Notes under the pieces: generated by a model | Database searches by the model: none | Told to the model about the DNA's origin: nothing | The model's input: the letters and a program-made list of their open reading frames with translations, nothing else | In this document: positions 10,717 to 22,775 of the stretch, in pieces | How positions within the stretch are numbered: position 1 is the stretch's first letter | Layout of the letters: the number at the start of each line of letters is the position of its first letter | Assembly (NCBI RefSeq): GCF_019649055.1 | Contig: NW_026570273.1 | Coordinates: 496,001-560,000, forward strand | DNA length: 64,000 bases | Direction: 5' to 3' | From: Paramacrobiotus metropolitanus | Taxonomy: Eukaryota; Tardigrada; Eutardigrada; Parachela; Macrobiotidae | Translations under genes and position numbers: made by a program

Positions 10717-12638
10717 GTTACGTAAATTTCCTCTTGCTAGCGTTTTTTCTCTTTGTGTACAAAAGTTCTTTTTCAGTGGAGGTTAAAAAGCAGACACAGC
10801 AGACACAACAAATAATTAAAGAAAATAATTGCTTTCACAACAAAGAATGATACGAACACTTGCGATTTGCACTATGATCGACGCTTTGTGAACGAGTTGT
10901 AAGTGGATTGTAATTGTGCTTGAGCTACGCATTGTTAATACGTTGATCCAGCGTGCAGTCGTGTATTAAAGGGGATCCGCTGAAATTCGTAGAAATTCTC
11001 GTCACGAAATGGCAGGCTAACCGGAAATTAATCTTCCAGATCATCTCATGCAGCCACTGCGTTACCGTGCGCGTTTCGGGATTTTCTAAAGGATTATACT
11101 GAATTTATGCTCACGATAGGAAAGCAGAGCATAGAAAGAATACCGACACATAGCGCCCAAATTGAAATTTCCTGTATTTCACTGCTGTACATACAATGAC
11201 GCGCTACCTTTTCAAGTAATTAATTTCCGAAAACTTTGTTCAGAAAATGAGCTTGCAGACAGTTTTCTCTGTTGTTATTACTTATCTTGAACACAATCGG
11301 TTGTGCCGGTACTTGCGTTTCCAGCGCCATTTATAGCAACATCGATTCTCCGATTCGTGGAAAACCACACTCCCCTCAGAATTTTACGCAGGTTGTCGGT
11401 GATTCGGTGACAGTCAACGGATCGAGTTTATTGAATGTAAAAACCGCAGTGTGCGGCTACATTTTAGAAGTCAGCCGAGCACTTCCGGTAAACTATTGGC
11501 AACGCTTGCAATCGCACACCTACGGTTCTCGTATGATCTGTCTGTATACGTACACTCTTTCCCTTAGTTGGCGCTCACTGGGCAGTATATAATGCAAAAA
11601 GAAGCCAACCAAAAAAGCAAAATTTTGAAAAGCGCATAAAGGGCGTTCATTGATTACTGTAGTATCCACATATCTTTCGTTTTCTATTATTTTCCTCTGT
11701 TGTAAAATGTGATTTTTAAGAACTGGAGTGATCGATGTCTCGTATGTCATTACCAACTCCCATTTGATTACGGTATTCTTTCTTCGGAAAAATCACCAGC
11801 TTAAATATCTGTACATAAAATGATAATGTTGTATTAAGCTTAAATACAACATTATACAACTATTTTGAAATTTTACAGTTTCATAATGCAATAAATTCGG
11901 CAATTGCCCTCCAAGCAAAAGGAAAGAAAAAGGATACGCAACAAATTTGTACAAAAATCCAAATAAGAAGTGTGCTGTTTGCAAGCCGCTGAAAAATTAG
12001 TCTGAAATTAGTGAGATGCGTTTCCTCAAAATCAATGGGAAATGGCGTTAACTGTATGAAAACCACTGTTTTCCATGGTACGTGTATAACCTTACCTAAG
12101 TAATGATTTAGGTTTGAAGTATGAAAGTAAAGTAATCCAGCATAAAAGTAAATTAAAAGATAGAAAAACGATAAGTATCTTGCATTATTGTGTAAGTGTT
12201 GCGGTTCGTGTGCGCAGAGCCAACTGTTGTCCGGACGGCAGGTTCTGACTGGAGGGTTGCACGAGGCCCGGTTGGCCGTAGAAGAGACATCGAACAGCGT
12301 CCCGGTATTCTGCACTCAGAAGAAGGAATATAAACTGCAAATTGAAGATGTACTGAGTATTTTGTGGGTTTTTGCGTATGCGGCATGTGTTTACTGCTTT
12401 CAGAAAAATATTGTATATCCGGGTATTTGTCTAATTACTGGCCAGACTTGTTAAGGCTTGGCTGTCGTAGTCGTGAACAAGGAACAGTTTTTTTACTCTG
12501 ATGCTGGTCTTGTGACCAGACCTAGGTCTGTTTGATAGTTGACGGTTTGTCTGCTTAGCCTATAGCCTTTTCTTGATTTAGGGTGTTACTAATTTTCCGT
12601 ACGCCATGCGGAAGGGCACCCTACTGCATCACACACTG
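10717..12638. other. Intergenic region between two GPCR genes
   Basis: ORFs at 11,272-11,592 (plus) and 11,881-12,315 (minus) show no recognisable domain and no plausible splice partners. I see no RNA gene or repeat here. Confidence 0.4.
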
Positions 12639-13832
12639 CTATGCCTTTCGTACCGGTGTTCCGGCAAATCCACAGAGCTGCACCGTCTTCAGCCAGATGA
12701 ACGCCGTGGGTATCCTGAATACTGCCGGGTAATATGTGAGGATAACTGGCACTGGGATGAAACACACCAGATACCACAGATACGACACAATTAGCATGCG
12801 CCCCACCGTGCGACGCCGCTGTTGAACGTTGTCGGTACGCGTCAGGGCGGCATCGGTCGATATGACCGGTGATTTACGTATACGCTGACTGAATGCCATC
12901 TGCACCACCAGAGCGGCGTAGAATATCCCCTGGATCACTGTTGGTATAGTGCTGCCGATAGCGACGAACATACTGGCCAAGGGACCTTCCTTGGTGCCCA
13001 TAGCGCAATTACCCAACGGATAGAAGCGCCCAAAGTATCCGCCCTGGTTCCGTAGCGGAGGGACGGACACGAGTAGCCCAAAAGCACAGCTGATGGCCAC
13101 CATTACCACGAGGGACTTCCGCTTCATCCACTGTTCGTATCTTAAAGAAATTAACAATTATTTGCGTGCTTTAATGGACGTGAAATCCACACTGCAAGAG
13201 CACTTTAGTTAACGGCAGTGCAAGGTTTTAATTTTCAATGCTTTCTTAAAGCATAAATTAATTACGCCGACCAATGTAAGGCTAAAACAGAAGGAATTCA
13301 GTATATCTCTCTCAGGCTTGAAAATTTAATAAAATCAATAAATAGTGTGAAGTTCTCCTTTGCGCGAAATTAAATAATCATAGACTCAGGACTCAGAATG
13401 GCATACGACATACTTATGCGGAATAAATATGGCGACGAAACGGCTAACCGCCACGAACGCTCCCGCCCAGTTGGAAGTACAATTAAGCATCACTAGAAAA
13501 AAGATGGACACTTCACAGACGTCATCCGCCTGAAACTGCCGACCCAGCTGCGACATCAGCAAAACAACGAACGACATCGGCATGAATATCGCGGTGTTAA
13601 GCAGATCCAAGCAGAGCAGATAGCCGATCAAGAAGGTCGATGCACGGCGCATATGCTTCTGGACGCAGAACGCGGTGATCAAGCAGCCGGAACTCAAGGT
13701 CCCGGCAATACAGATTAGTAAAGTGACCGTGAACCATACGATCACCGACGTTCTATCTAAAACAACCATCGACACCGACAGTGCGGCGGGCCGCGTAGAG
13801 ACGTTAAGGGACGTAATGTTTGTCGAAGACAT
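12639..13832 (-). CDS. Rhodopsin-family GPCR, two exons
   Basis: Exon 1 runs from ATG 13,832 to 13,414; exon 2 from 13,140 to the stop at 12,639. The 273-bp intron has donor AA|GTATGT and acceptor TTTCTTTAAG|A, joining in frame inside the sequence PHKY. Sequons NIT and NVS precede TM1. The end of TM3 is SRFVAIFIPHKY, so the aspartate of DRY is a serine. TM4 and TM5 follow, then a basic third loop with QRRRTVGRM, TM6 with CFIPVP in the CWxP position, and TM7. TM7 has no NPxxY and the tail is only a few residues, so a further 3' exon may exist. It belongs to a different subfamily from the receptors at 1-400 and 4.4-10.7 kb. Ligand unknown. Confidence 0.7.
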
Positions 13833-15352
13833 TATCCTTGATAGTTGAAACAACAGTCGTGATATAATAAAGTAATATACAGAATAGCGTTGTATGTCTG
13901 TTGCAAGCTACACTACTTGACAGGTTGTGGAAGTAAACGTCGAATGCGTACATCAATAACCATATAACCAGCTTGAGGATGCTGATATGCTCCAGAAATT
14001 TCTTGGTACCGTGACTTCCAGCTACAGTGAGTACTTGCTGGTCCCATTTCAACGCGGACATTGGTTTGTTCCTTTGTTTGTGGATACGGCGAAAGGCGAT
14101 CTAATAATATTATAGGACACAATAATAAGCGCGGGTGGAGTGAGAACACTACAGAATGCTCCACATTGTCGTAAGGGGATGTGTTGTGTTCAACTGGATC
14201 CATTACGTGACGTAAGCACTGCACGCTGTGTAACATTCATTTATTCTGCGATCGTTTTGCCGTGCACCCAGAATAGTGCTGCTTCCTTTTGTGTAATGTT
14301 GCAGTATGCAGCTACATCCGCTTCCAGTTCCATGACGTCCATGCCGATACCTTTGCCATAAACAATAAAAAGCGCCTGAGAGTACCAGCTTTCCAAGACT
14401 GGAAGATAGTAATTTTCTTGATATTATGCGAGACAGAAATAACTGATAAACGTCTACTGCTAAAAAAAGCTGACGATACTAGATGCTTTCGTTCGGTTGA
14501 CACAGTGTTCTTTCTGTCTGGATGTTGTCGCTGTTATCATTTTGTCAACCACCTCAGTTATCATTGTTTTCCACCGTGCCTTCTTTTTGTTCACCGCTGT
14601 AACGGGGTGCTGCCCCGTTGCAGGAATACAATAACTTCACTATGATTACATTAACTTAACATTATTACATCATTATTACATTAACTTCATTATTATTACT
14701 GAGATGATGACAATTCGAATAATCTACAGAAAGCTTATCACCTGATGGCTCGATACACAGATTTTTAAATTTATGTCATATCCTCAAGATGTGCTCAAGA
14801 TTTTCTTCCCACAATATTCAAATTTTGCCGAGGGCCTCGAAGAAACATTGACAGAATGCCTTTGCGCCTCATGACAACCGACTCAACGTCCAGACTCTAC
14901 AATAAAGCCGGGTACAGTAGCCGTTGAATGATACTTCAGGTTTGCACGCTTGACGCTTGCGTAGCATGAATTCTCCTCATATAGCGCAGCGTTGCATCCG
15001 AGAAAGGCTGCCGTCTGTTAACGTATGAATAGAAAATATTCCATAAAACAGTAAGCGCTCACCGTATCAGACGAATAAGCTCGTTACCTCCTGCAAAGTG
15101 CGTAGAGGCAGGTAAGATTAGCCTGTTGGCCTTCGCAGTGCTTAAACATGGAGAAGTTGAATTGCCGTAACGAGTTAAACACCGAATCACAGCAGATGGC
15201 AAAGAATATATACTGACATCCATATTTCTTAACCACGACCCACAAAAAATAATAATTGAAGGCAAGCAAATTTTCAAAGGCGGTTTTTCGCAATTGTTTT
15301 GTTTATAGATTCACAAATGTGTTTAGCATCATGCTGAATGAGTTACGGAAAA
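13833..15352. other. Intergenic region, no gene recognised
   Basis: ORFs of 60-118 codons overlap on both strands but show no motif or splice logic. This interval contains the promoter side of the minus-strand GPCR and of the plus-strand Ly6-like copy 1. Confidence 0.4.
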
Positions 15353-15405
15353 ATGCGATCGGTCGCCGTTTTGGCACTCGTAAGTTTCGGCAGCTTTGGT
15401 AGGTA

Positions 15406-16695
15406 CAGAGGGTGATTTCGCAATATGCTTCCAGCACGGGAAAATATTCCCGAAAATTTCCCTTTCTATTCTTTTAATCTGTTTGGCAACTAGTCTTGTG
15501 GGATAAAGTGTGCCTAATTGTTCAATATAATTTGTTTAGTTCGAGCGATAAACATGGCACGAAAAACCGATTTAAAAACAAGGTACCGTGTGCCGGCGCT
15601 ATCAACAAATTGTAAAAGCCACAAAAAAATCGCCGAGTGTTTGATGAGCAAAGGGATCGCTATTTCTCATACTACAGTGAATAAGATCTTGAAACTTTAT
15701 GGGCCCGAGAGTGAAGGGAATGTTTCGCCTGTAAAACGCCGAGAAACTCAGTGCCTACCCAAAGTTCCCACAAAGTCCCTCATCGCCGAAGTCAAGAGGG
15801 TTATCTCAACACCGAATCCACCGCCTCAGAGTCAGTTGGCAAGGAAATTTAGGACATCCTAGTACATGATATCGAAGATTGTTCTTCAGGATATTGAAGC
15901 TAAAGTACGTAAAAGAGTCAAAGTACATCCCCTATCCAATAAGCAGGCAAAACAGCGTGTTTCTCGTAGTCCCCGATTTGCCAAATTTCTGAACCAGCGA
16001 AATTTACTGCACATCATTTTAATCGACGAAGCATGAGTCTATCTTGATTATACGGGCAAGCGAAGAAAGATCTGCTACTAGTTTAAAGGATCCAAAAATC
16101 CCGAAAATTTGATAAAATTTTGCAAAGTTAAAAAACCACTAGGTGTTATGTTTATCGCCGGAATTTTTTATCGTGGCCTAACAGTGATCCGGTTCATTCC
16201 TCCCACTCCTAAAATAACCGCCGATCTCTACATACAAAACGTGTTAGAGCCATTGGTGCAAGCAGACTTCCCCCGTGTCTATCCAGGTGAAGAAAGGAAG
16301 GTAGTACTGCATCAGGACTCTCTCCCGCACATACTTCCAAAGAAACCTGCCAGCGGCTAGCTTCGCGGCATCCGAAACATTCCGAAGGGCTTGTGGCCGA
16401 GCAACCCACCGGACTAAACATCAATGGATTTTGGAACGAATGGGATTTTTAAAAGAATTTTGTATCGCAAGTATGCAGCGTCGCTTCGCGGTTTGTTAAC
16501 AGTCGCGCGCCGATCTTTGTCTAGTATTTCAATTACCCTGAGCCGTCAAATACTTCTTTTCTGGCGTTATCGTGTGGAGTTGATGGCAGAGAAGAAGGGC
16601 TTTCAGATGGAGCAAATATTAAAATAAAGTCAATGCAGCGGAGATTATAATAAATTTATGAGTAGAGTGGAAGCATATTGCGAAATCACCCTCTG
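15406..16695 (+). mobile_element. Tc1/mariner-type transposon, 1,290 bp, TA target duplication
   Basis: Perfect 28-bp terminal inverted repeats (CAGAGGGTGATTTCGCAATA... at 15,406-15,433 and its complement at 16,668-16,695) are flanked by TA at 15,404-15,405 and 16,696-16,697. The length is typical of mariner elements. The paralogous intron at 19,910 onward shows the empty site, GTAGGTACGA, with a single TA. Confidence 0.85.
15518..16627 (+). pseudogene. Mariner-family transposase, degenerate
   Basis: The N-terminal part (from ATG 15,554, MARKTDLKTRY) contains a helix-turn-helix region with ISHTTVNKILK. The frame then breaks near 15,860. The catalytic region is recognisable as LLHIILIDEA around 16,010-16,030, GVMFIAGIFYRG near 16,140, and HQDSLPH near 16,310, which corresponds to the second catalytic Asp region. 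In-frame stops and frame changes separate these pieces. It is not expected to encode an active transposase, although the TIRs remain perfect, so mobilisation in trans is conceivable. Confidence 0.65.
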
Positions 16696-17801
16696 TACGA
16701 CGTGAACTGTAATTATATTCTTTGTGTTGTTTACTTTCTAGAAGTTTAGTTTTAGGCTGTCCAGTTCTATATATGGCGTCAATAACCTCTCACATAGACA
16801 AATATAAAAAGATTTAACTTAATTACCTGATTTAAAACGGTTCCGTTACCGTATTATCTCATCAGCTTCGTGTGAAACCTGAATTGAATTGAGGTGGTAA
16901 TAGGCCTTAACCTCGCACCTGAAAGAATTTTAATTTCTACGGTTCGCCCACTGGACACTCGTTCTCGTACTTTAAACATTATCGCAGGCGAAACAAGGGG
17001 AACTGAATTGGCTCTTTATCTTAATAAGTTCTTACGCTCCATGTACGTAAGCCTCCTTACACAGGATAAGCCAAAGCTGGAAATCCTCCGGATACAAAAA
17101 CAAACCTTCTTTTCCAGCCAACAGTTAGCGCTCTGCAGTGCTATGTATCCCTGAGCGTGCCGACGGGTTACGTCAAGTCCGGAGTGGAAACCTGCGCACT
17201 GGGTGAGGTGTGCATGGTGAGATTTGCCTACACCAACAAAGCGACAGACGGACAAGGTACGGTATAACAACTGGCGGATATGATACAGTTTACTACAGTA
17301 AACAAGTACTGTAATTTCCAGCTGAAGCAACTCGACAGTTTACTGGCCAGTGGCACTATCTTGGTGACTGACCGCCGGCCAGTAACGAATACTTTCTGAC
17401 CGACAAAACTCTTACCCGATAGTTTATTGCAACAAAAAAGCGAAAATCAACAGCTTTTAAATGACTACCTATCTGCTAAATACCGAAGATTTGCTGATGA
17501 CATTCGGCTGAATGACATAAGAGTTTTCGAGAAGGAGAAGACAATAAGATATCTAAGAAAAAGCAGAAATAAACATAAGAGAAGAACCGAAAGGTCACGA
17601 AATGGTTTTGGCAAAATATTTTAGCATGCACAAAATTAAATACGAGATAAGATATTACTTAAGATATTTGGCAGGCGTAGAGACGTACCGCACCTGTATA
17701 CAGGCCACCGCCCAGACGAAAATGGACTGCTACGGCATCGGCACAGGCTTGGAGGTGAGGTGCTTATGTAACACTGACGGACGCAATGCGGAGTGGATGT
17801 A

Positions 17802-18135
17802 AAAGCTTGTCCGGCAATTTCTGTCGTAAAGGTACAGCTAGCGCGAAATTTGCGCTTAAAATGATGGCCACGTCACTACCTCTTATCGGGTTGCCTAAAT
17901 GCGCTCCGCAGATAGATTGCCCATTACTACACCGACCGTTTTCTAACCACCTTCAGCCAGGCAGTTACTGTTATTCTCATTAAATTACCTGGCGTGCACC
18001 AAGCCACCTGCCAGCCAGATGCGTGTTACGTATTTAAGCAGTGGGGCGTGGCGCGCCGTAGCATAGAGTTTGGCGTAACACGCAAATTTGTATACTTCGC
18101 TGTATTGAACCGGCAGAAATTACCGGACAAGCTTG
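17802..18135. mobile_element. 334-bp MITE inserted in a coding exon, TA target duplication
   Basis: The termini AAAGCTTGTCCGGCAATTTC (left) and the complement of CAAGCTTGTCCGGTAATTTC (right) match with two changes. TA is duplicated at 17,800-17,801 and 18,136-18,137. Copy 2 of the host gene has one TA at the equivalent place (GGGCATACACAAC). There is no coding capacity. The TA preference suggests mobilisation by a Tc1/mariner-superfamily transposase. Its ends do not resemble the mariner at 15,406-16,695. Confidence 0.75.
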
Positions 18136-18230
18136 TACACAGCGGAGGAGTGCAACGCGATGCTCGCGCCAGCACACCGTCCCTCCATCTGTTGGCTCTC
18201 CTTCACTGCCATGTTGTATGACTTATTATT

Positions 18231-19863
18231 GGTTCCCTAAAGAACAGTTGGAGATTTTATTCAGTTCTGGTTTATTTAATTGGATTTCATTCTGTTTTAT
18301 TTTATTCAACATCCATCTTGACCAGTGCTACTGGATAAACTGACAAATTTTCTGGCTTTTGTAGTGCTGAATTTTGCAGTGTGTCAACGGTAGTTTGTTC
18401 GATATACGAGTCGCAACAATCTTATTCCCAAAATGCAGCCACCATAGCCCGAAAAACTGTTGAGCTTTTGCCCATTGTCCTTAAAGGTTATGTTCTGATG
18501 GCGTGCGAGCGTTATACTCTGTCGCCTTCTGAGTTTCAACGTCATTTCACTGTACAAGTTTAATCAAGAGGCGTTAAAGCCAATAAATGAACATTTACTT
18601 TGTGGCTTGTATTATGCGCCTATATTGGCGTTTAAAAATACGGCCACTGTAAAACAGTTATCGGCATTATCGCAATAACAAATTTACGGCAATATCTCAA
18701 TATTTAGTGAGGTTCTGAAACACTGTACTCAATAACTGAATTACAAAAAACTAATACGATTGAAATAATTATTTTATAATTACATTTGCCGTGCATCATG
18801 ATCAGCCATGCAAGATGCCATGCAAGATAAAAGTCAGAGCACAACATATGTCGGGTACGGCGACCAAGGATCAAGAAATGGGTAAGAGAATGGGAAACGA
18901 TCTGCTATAGAGTCTACTTTATTTGGATTACCCTGCTGCGGATACGGTTCTACTGCATGTATGGCCTTTGAAACAAGTAACTTTTATCAAATTAGGTCTT
19001 TTAGTGACTTCTTAGATGCTCACTACCAAACGTGGCTCTGCCGGACGTATGTACGCTGCAACATAGTCTTTTTGATATCTTTTGCAAAACGATGTTAATT
19101 CAGTCTAAGAACTTTTATTGCAGCGCACTTATAGTACTGCGAAATGAGCCCGAATGCACTTTAGAACACCTGTACAGTCCAGTGATGCTACCGATGTGAA
19201 GCAACGACTTCATTGCCGAAACTTCACTAACGGCAACACAAAACTGTTGTATTTAGCCGTGACGCCATCCGAATGGTCCAGAATGACGGCATAGCTTGAA
19301 CTTCCGTAACGGACACAAGTGAAGCAAAGCACTCACAAGTCACAAGTGAATTAGGAAGACCTTCGCTGCGCTCCGGTCAATAAAAAAATGTAGGGCTCTA
19401 CTGCAAAAAGTATTCCGCTCTAGTATTTAGGCTCTGTTAATCCGCTCCATTGCAAACTGAAAGACAAACCGGGCCTAAGCCAAGAACGACTAATTTGCCC
19501 TGCTGTACCAAGCAGTTACGCGGTGTCTAAAAACGGACAAGCTAAACATTTAGCTGGCGCAACGAGTGAAACACAGAACCATAACTAACGGGAAAGCAAG
19601 CCAACATCCAACAACACTATACTGAAACATCACTCCGGCATTAGCTCCTCGTGCCGTCTAAAAATAGCAAAATCAGTTATAAATCTCTGCGACTTCATAT
19701 GTGGTGAGAATAACGTTTTTGACTGGAAGTGCTCAGATTAAGAAGCGCTTTGCCTGGTGCTTGCATTTCTTTAAAAGCGAGCGTATTTTCGGAACCAGTA
19801 TTGCGCGCAAATATTTTTGTTTGTAAAGTTGCAAAAGTGAATAGCGTTCTGCTGTTACGGAAA
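18231..19863. other. Spacer between the two Ly6-like copies
   Basis: The first part (to about 18,400) matches the 3' flank of copy 2 near 21,700-21,950, so the duplicated unit extends past the stop codon. The remainder shows no gene. Confidence 0.4.
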
Positions 19864-21697
19864 ATGCGGTCGATTGTAGTTTTTGGCCTCCTGTATTTCG
19901 CAGTCTACGGTAGGTACGATATTTACTTTCTTTGATTTTCCCCTTTCCAGCAGTTTGATTTAGGCTGTTAAATACTAACTAAGGGTAAAACGTTTTTATT
20001 TTTCTTCTTCATCGCTCACTGCCGAAAAACAAGCAAATACCCCGCAATTGTTGATTCAAATACTCATCATTGCCAGATTACTGAGATTAAACTGGACTGT
20101 GTACAGTGTATGTAATAGGTGCCAATCCTCTGCAAAAATTCAGTAAAATACGCAGTACAATGTCGAAGTTAGACTTAACAGAGGTTTTATTTTAATTACT
20201 GCTCGCACTCGTCCGTGTGTCTGTGAGGCTTGTTTAATCACTGAAAAATTCATGCAACCCCGCCCTGGCCTTGGATTTCATACTACCGACCCTGAATTCT
20301 TCGGAAAATTTATGTTCTTTCAACTTTTTCAAACATTTTGTTGAAATCAATGAAGTCTAAGCTTTTAAACTATTAATTCAAACCGCTTCCGGCTAATCAA
20401 CAAATGGCAGCCTCCTGGTATGGCAGCGCAATTTAGCCTATGCAGCCAAAACATTCAGCGAAGCATTTTTTCTGATCATCAGAATAATTTACGTTTTTCT
20501 TGGGTTGCTGAATGAAAGGCAAGAACAAAGTGTAAAAAACCTTTTTTTGTGAATAACAGGCCATTTCACACCAGCTTGAGGTGAACCCAATGACTTCGCC
20601 TCCGCGAAACAGAAGAAACCTTCGTGTACAGATAAATGCAAATATAGAGTGTTAAAGCCAGTTAATTAAAATAAGTAAACTTGATTTAATACTTTATCTT
20701 AATAAGTTGTTACGCTCTGTGTAAGCTTGCTTAGATAGGTTCAGCCAAGAGTTTAAAAACCGACGGATTCCGAAATGAACCTTTTTATTGAAGGCATGGA
20801 AGTAAGTGCTCTACAGTGCTATGTATTCCTGCATTTGTCGACGGGGAACATCTTCTCCAGAGTGGAAACATGCGAACTGGGTGAAGTGTGCATGGTGAAA
20901 TTTACCAAGAAATCAACAAACGCACAAGGTAAAACAGTTGGCGGCAGTGGTTCACTGTACTACAATTTCCACGCCGGCAGTTTGCTTGTCACTATTTTGG
21001 TAACCGATCGGTCAACCCCCCCTTTTTTATGACCGACAAACCCTTGTCCGATGTTTTGCTAAAGTGGCAAATCGACGATCGGCGAGTCTTTTGAATTTCT
21101 GCTCAACATCGACGATTTGCTGGTGACATTCGGCTGAACGTCAAAAATAAAAAAAATAAAAATATTCCGTAGAGACTAAGGAAAATCAAAACGATTTCTC
21201 AGAGAACAGCAGTTGAACAAAGAACCGCACCGAAATGTAAGCTGTCGCTCACAGAATTCGATTCGACGAAATATTTGGTCAACGATTTCACAAAGAAGCA
21301 AATATTGTCGGTCCGTCCAGTCAGCACTATCTCGGTCGTTGAATTGTGGATTAGCTTAGTGAATAGTGACTTGGACCGGGAACCGACGTTCACCGTTCAT
21401 TTCATTTTATCAATACGGACGCATGGACAGAATCAAATAAGTACTTTGTAATGAAGATATTTTGCAGACATAGAGCCATATCGCACCTGTTGGCGGATAA
21501 CCGCCGAACAAAAACTGGGCTGCTCCGGCATCGGCTCACGTTCGCATTTGACGTGCTACTGTAACACCGATGGATGCAATGCGGAGTGGGCATACACAAC
21601 AGACCAGGTCAACGCGATGCTTGCGCCAGCACATCGTCCCACCGTTTGCTGGCTCTCCTTCACTGTCATGATGTCCGCCTTATTGATGGTTCCCTGA
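19864..21697 (+). CDS. Ly6/uPAR-like three-finger protein, copy 2, intact
   Basis: Exons are 19,864-19,909, 20,803-20,928 and 21,468-21,697; all junctions are phase 1 with GT-AG borders (G|GTAGGT, AAG|GTAAAA, TTTGCAG|AC). They give about 133 residues. The protein has a signal peptide (MRSIVVFGLLYFAVY), then VSALQCYVFLHL, ETC, GEVC, RTC, GC and the terminal signature CYCNTDGCN, followed by a hydrophobic C-terminus (WLSFTVMMSALLMVP) as in GPI-anchored proteins. Eight cysteines remain of the usual ten. The family comprises secreted or GPI-anchored modulators of receptors and adhesion; the partner here is unknown. An additional middle exon cannot be excluded. Confidence 0.7.
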
Positions 21698-21890
21698 AAA
21701 GCAGGCATAAATCTCTTCACTTTTGGTATAATTATCAACATCCGTCTTAATCCGTGCTACGGGATATGCTGTTTGCCTTGTTAATGCTGTTCGCTTTATT
21801 AATAGTTCCCTAATGAACAGGAGTATATACTCTGTACTCGGTTTTGGTATAATTATCAGCATAAACTTGAGCCATGCTACTGGATAACTT
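21681..21890 (+). repeat. Imperfect tandem duplication in the 3' flank of Ly6-like copy 2
   Basis: Two units (about 21,681-21,775 and 21,797-21,890) share TTATTgATgGTTCCCT-type starts, TTTTGGTATAATTATCA and a GTGCTAC/ATGCTAC end. Copy 1 has a single equivalent unit near 18,220-18,340. Confidence 0.5.
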
Positions 21891-22775
21891 TAAAATTGTT
21901 CTGGTTCTTGTAGCACAGGAATACGGTGCAGAATTTTGTATTGCATCAGATACATAGGTTGTTGCAAGTACTTACTATAGTGTGAGGAGGACTGGTAACC
22001 TACCGTTTGACGTCATCACTCTCGCATACACGGGAGGGCGGCTGCCATGGTGACAGATGCGCGTTTTTTACGGTTTTTGTCAGTTTTCTCAGCATATTTC
22101 TTTTCTCTTCTATTTCTAGCCCATCATGTTTGGGTTTCTAAATTTGGTATGATCTGTTAAAATATCAGAAAACTTTAGAGGTGAAAGGAACTGAGAATAT
22201 CTTTAAAAAGGGACAAAAAAATCTGTGGGCCTATGGTAAGCAATAGCACACCAGTGCATTCTGTATGCGACAGTGATGACGTAGTCGACCGTTGCAGAGT
22301 CGCTTCCCAGTCTTCTACCTATAGTAAGTTCTTGGTTGTTGGTAACACACTAACAGTCAATACGAATCGCAATATGTAAATAATCTTATTCGCAAAATCA
22401 TACGTTCGCAAAAATAAGCTGGTTTCTTTTGTGTGGCACAACACATTGTGGTATATGTTCTGACCATACTTTCATGACCTTTACCGCAGGCCATCTAACT
22501 GTCCAGACAGAAGCTATGATTGTTCCCGCTCTCCACTATTCCGTATCATAGCAGCAATAACCAGTATGGAAATTCAAAACAAAATCTGAACTACTAGAAG
22601 CCATTACTTCTCGATGGTACTACCGCTTGGTCATCGCTGTGCGCCTGGCGAAATGACTTGTGTGATTAATTGATTTTCTGCAGGTGCTTCATTGTGCCTT
22701 TCAAATTTTATCGTACGAGAACCTTTAATAAGTATCATGGTACGAGTGCAAACTTGCACCAGAACAAAACAGCAT
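21891..22775. other. Non-coding stretch, no gene recognised
   Basis: Only short ORFs without motifs. The right part is the 3' flank of the retroelement copy at 22,776-24,817. Confidence 0.4.

Larger units (their letters stand above)
15353..18230 (+). pseudogene. Ly6/uPAR-like three-finger protein, copy 1, disrupted by two transposons
   Basis: Exon 1 (15,353-15,398) encodes a signal peptide (MRSVAVLALVSFGSF). Exon 2 (17,125-17,256) starts VSALQCYVSLS. Exon 3 (17,675-17,802) contains RTC, DC and CLCNTDGRN. All junctions are phase 1. Against copy 2, a mariner (15,406-16,695) has entered intron 1 five bases into the donor side. A 334-bp MITE (17,802-18,135) has entered exon 3 and creates the TAA stop at 17,800-17,802. 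Beyond the MITE the old tail (about 18,138-18,230) still aligns with copy 2 and remains open to a homologous stop. The cysteine of the terminal CN motif has become arginine. The product would lack its hydrophobic C-terminus, so membrane anchoring is lost. Confidence 0.65.
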
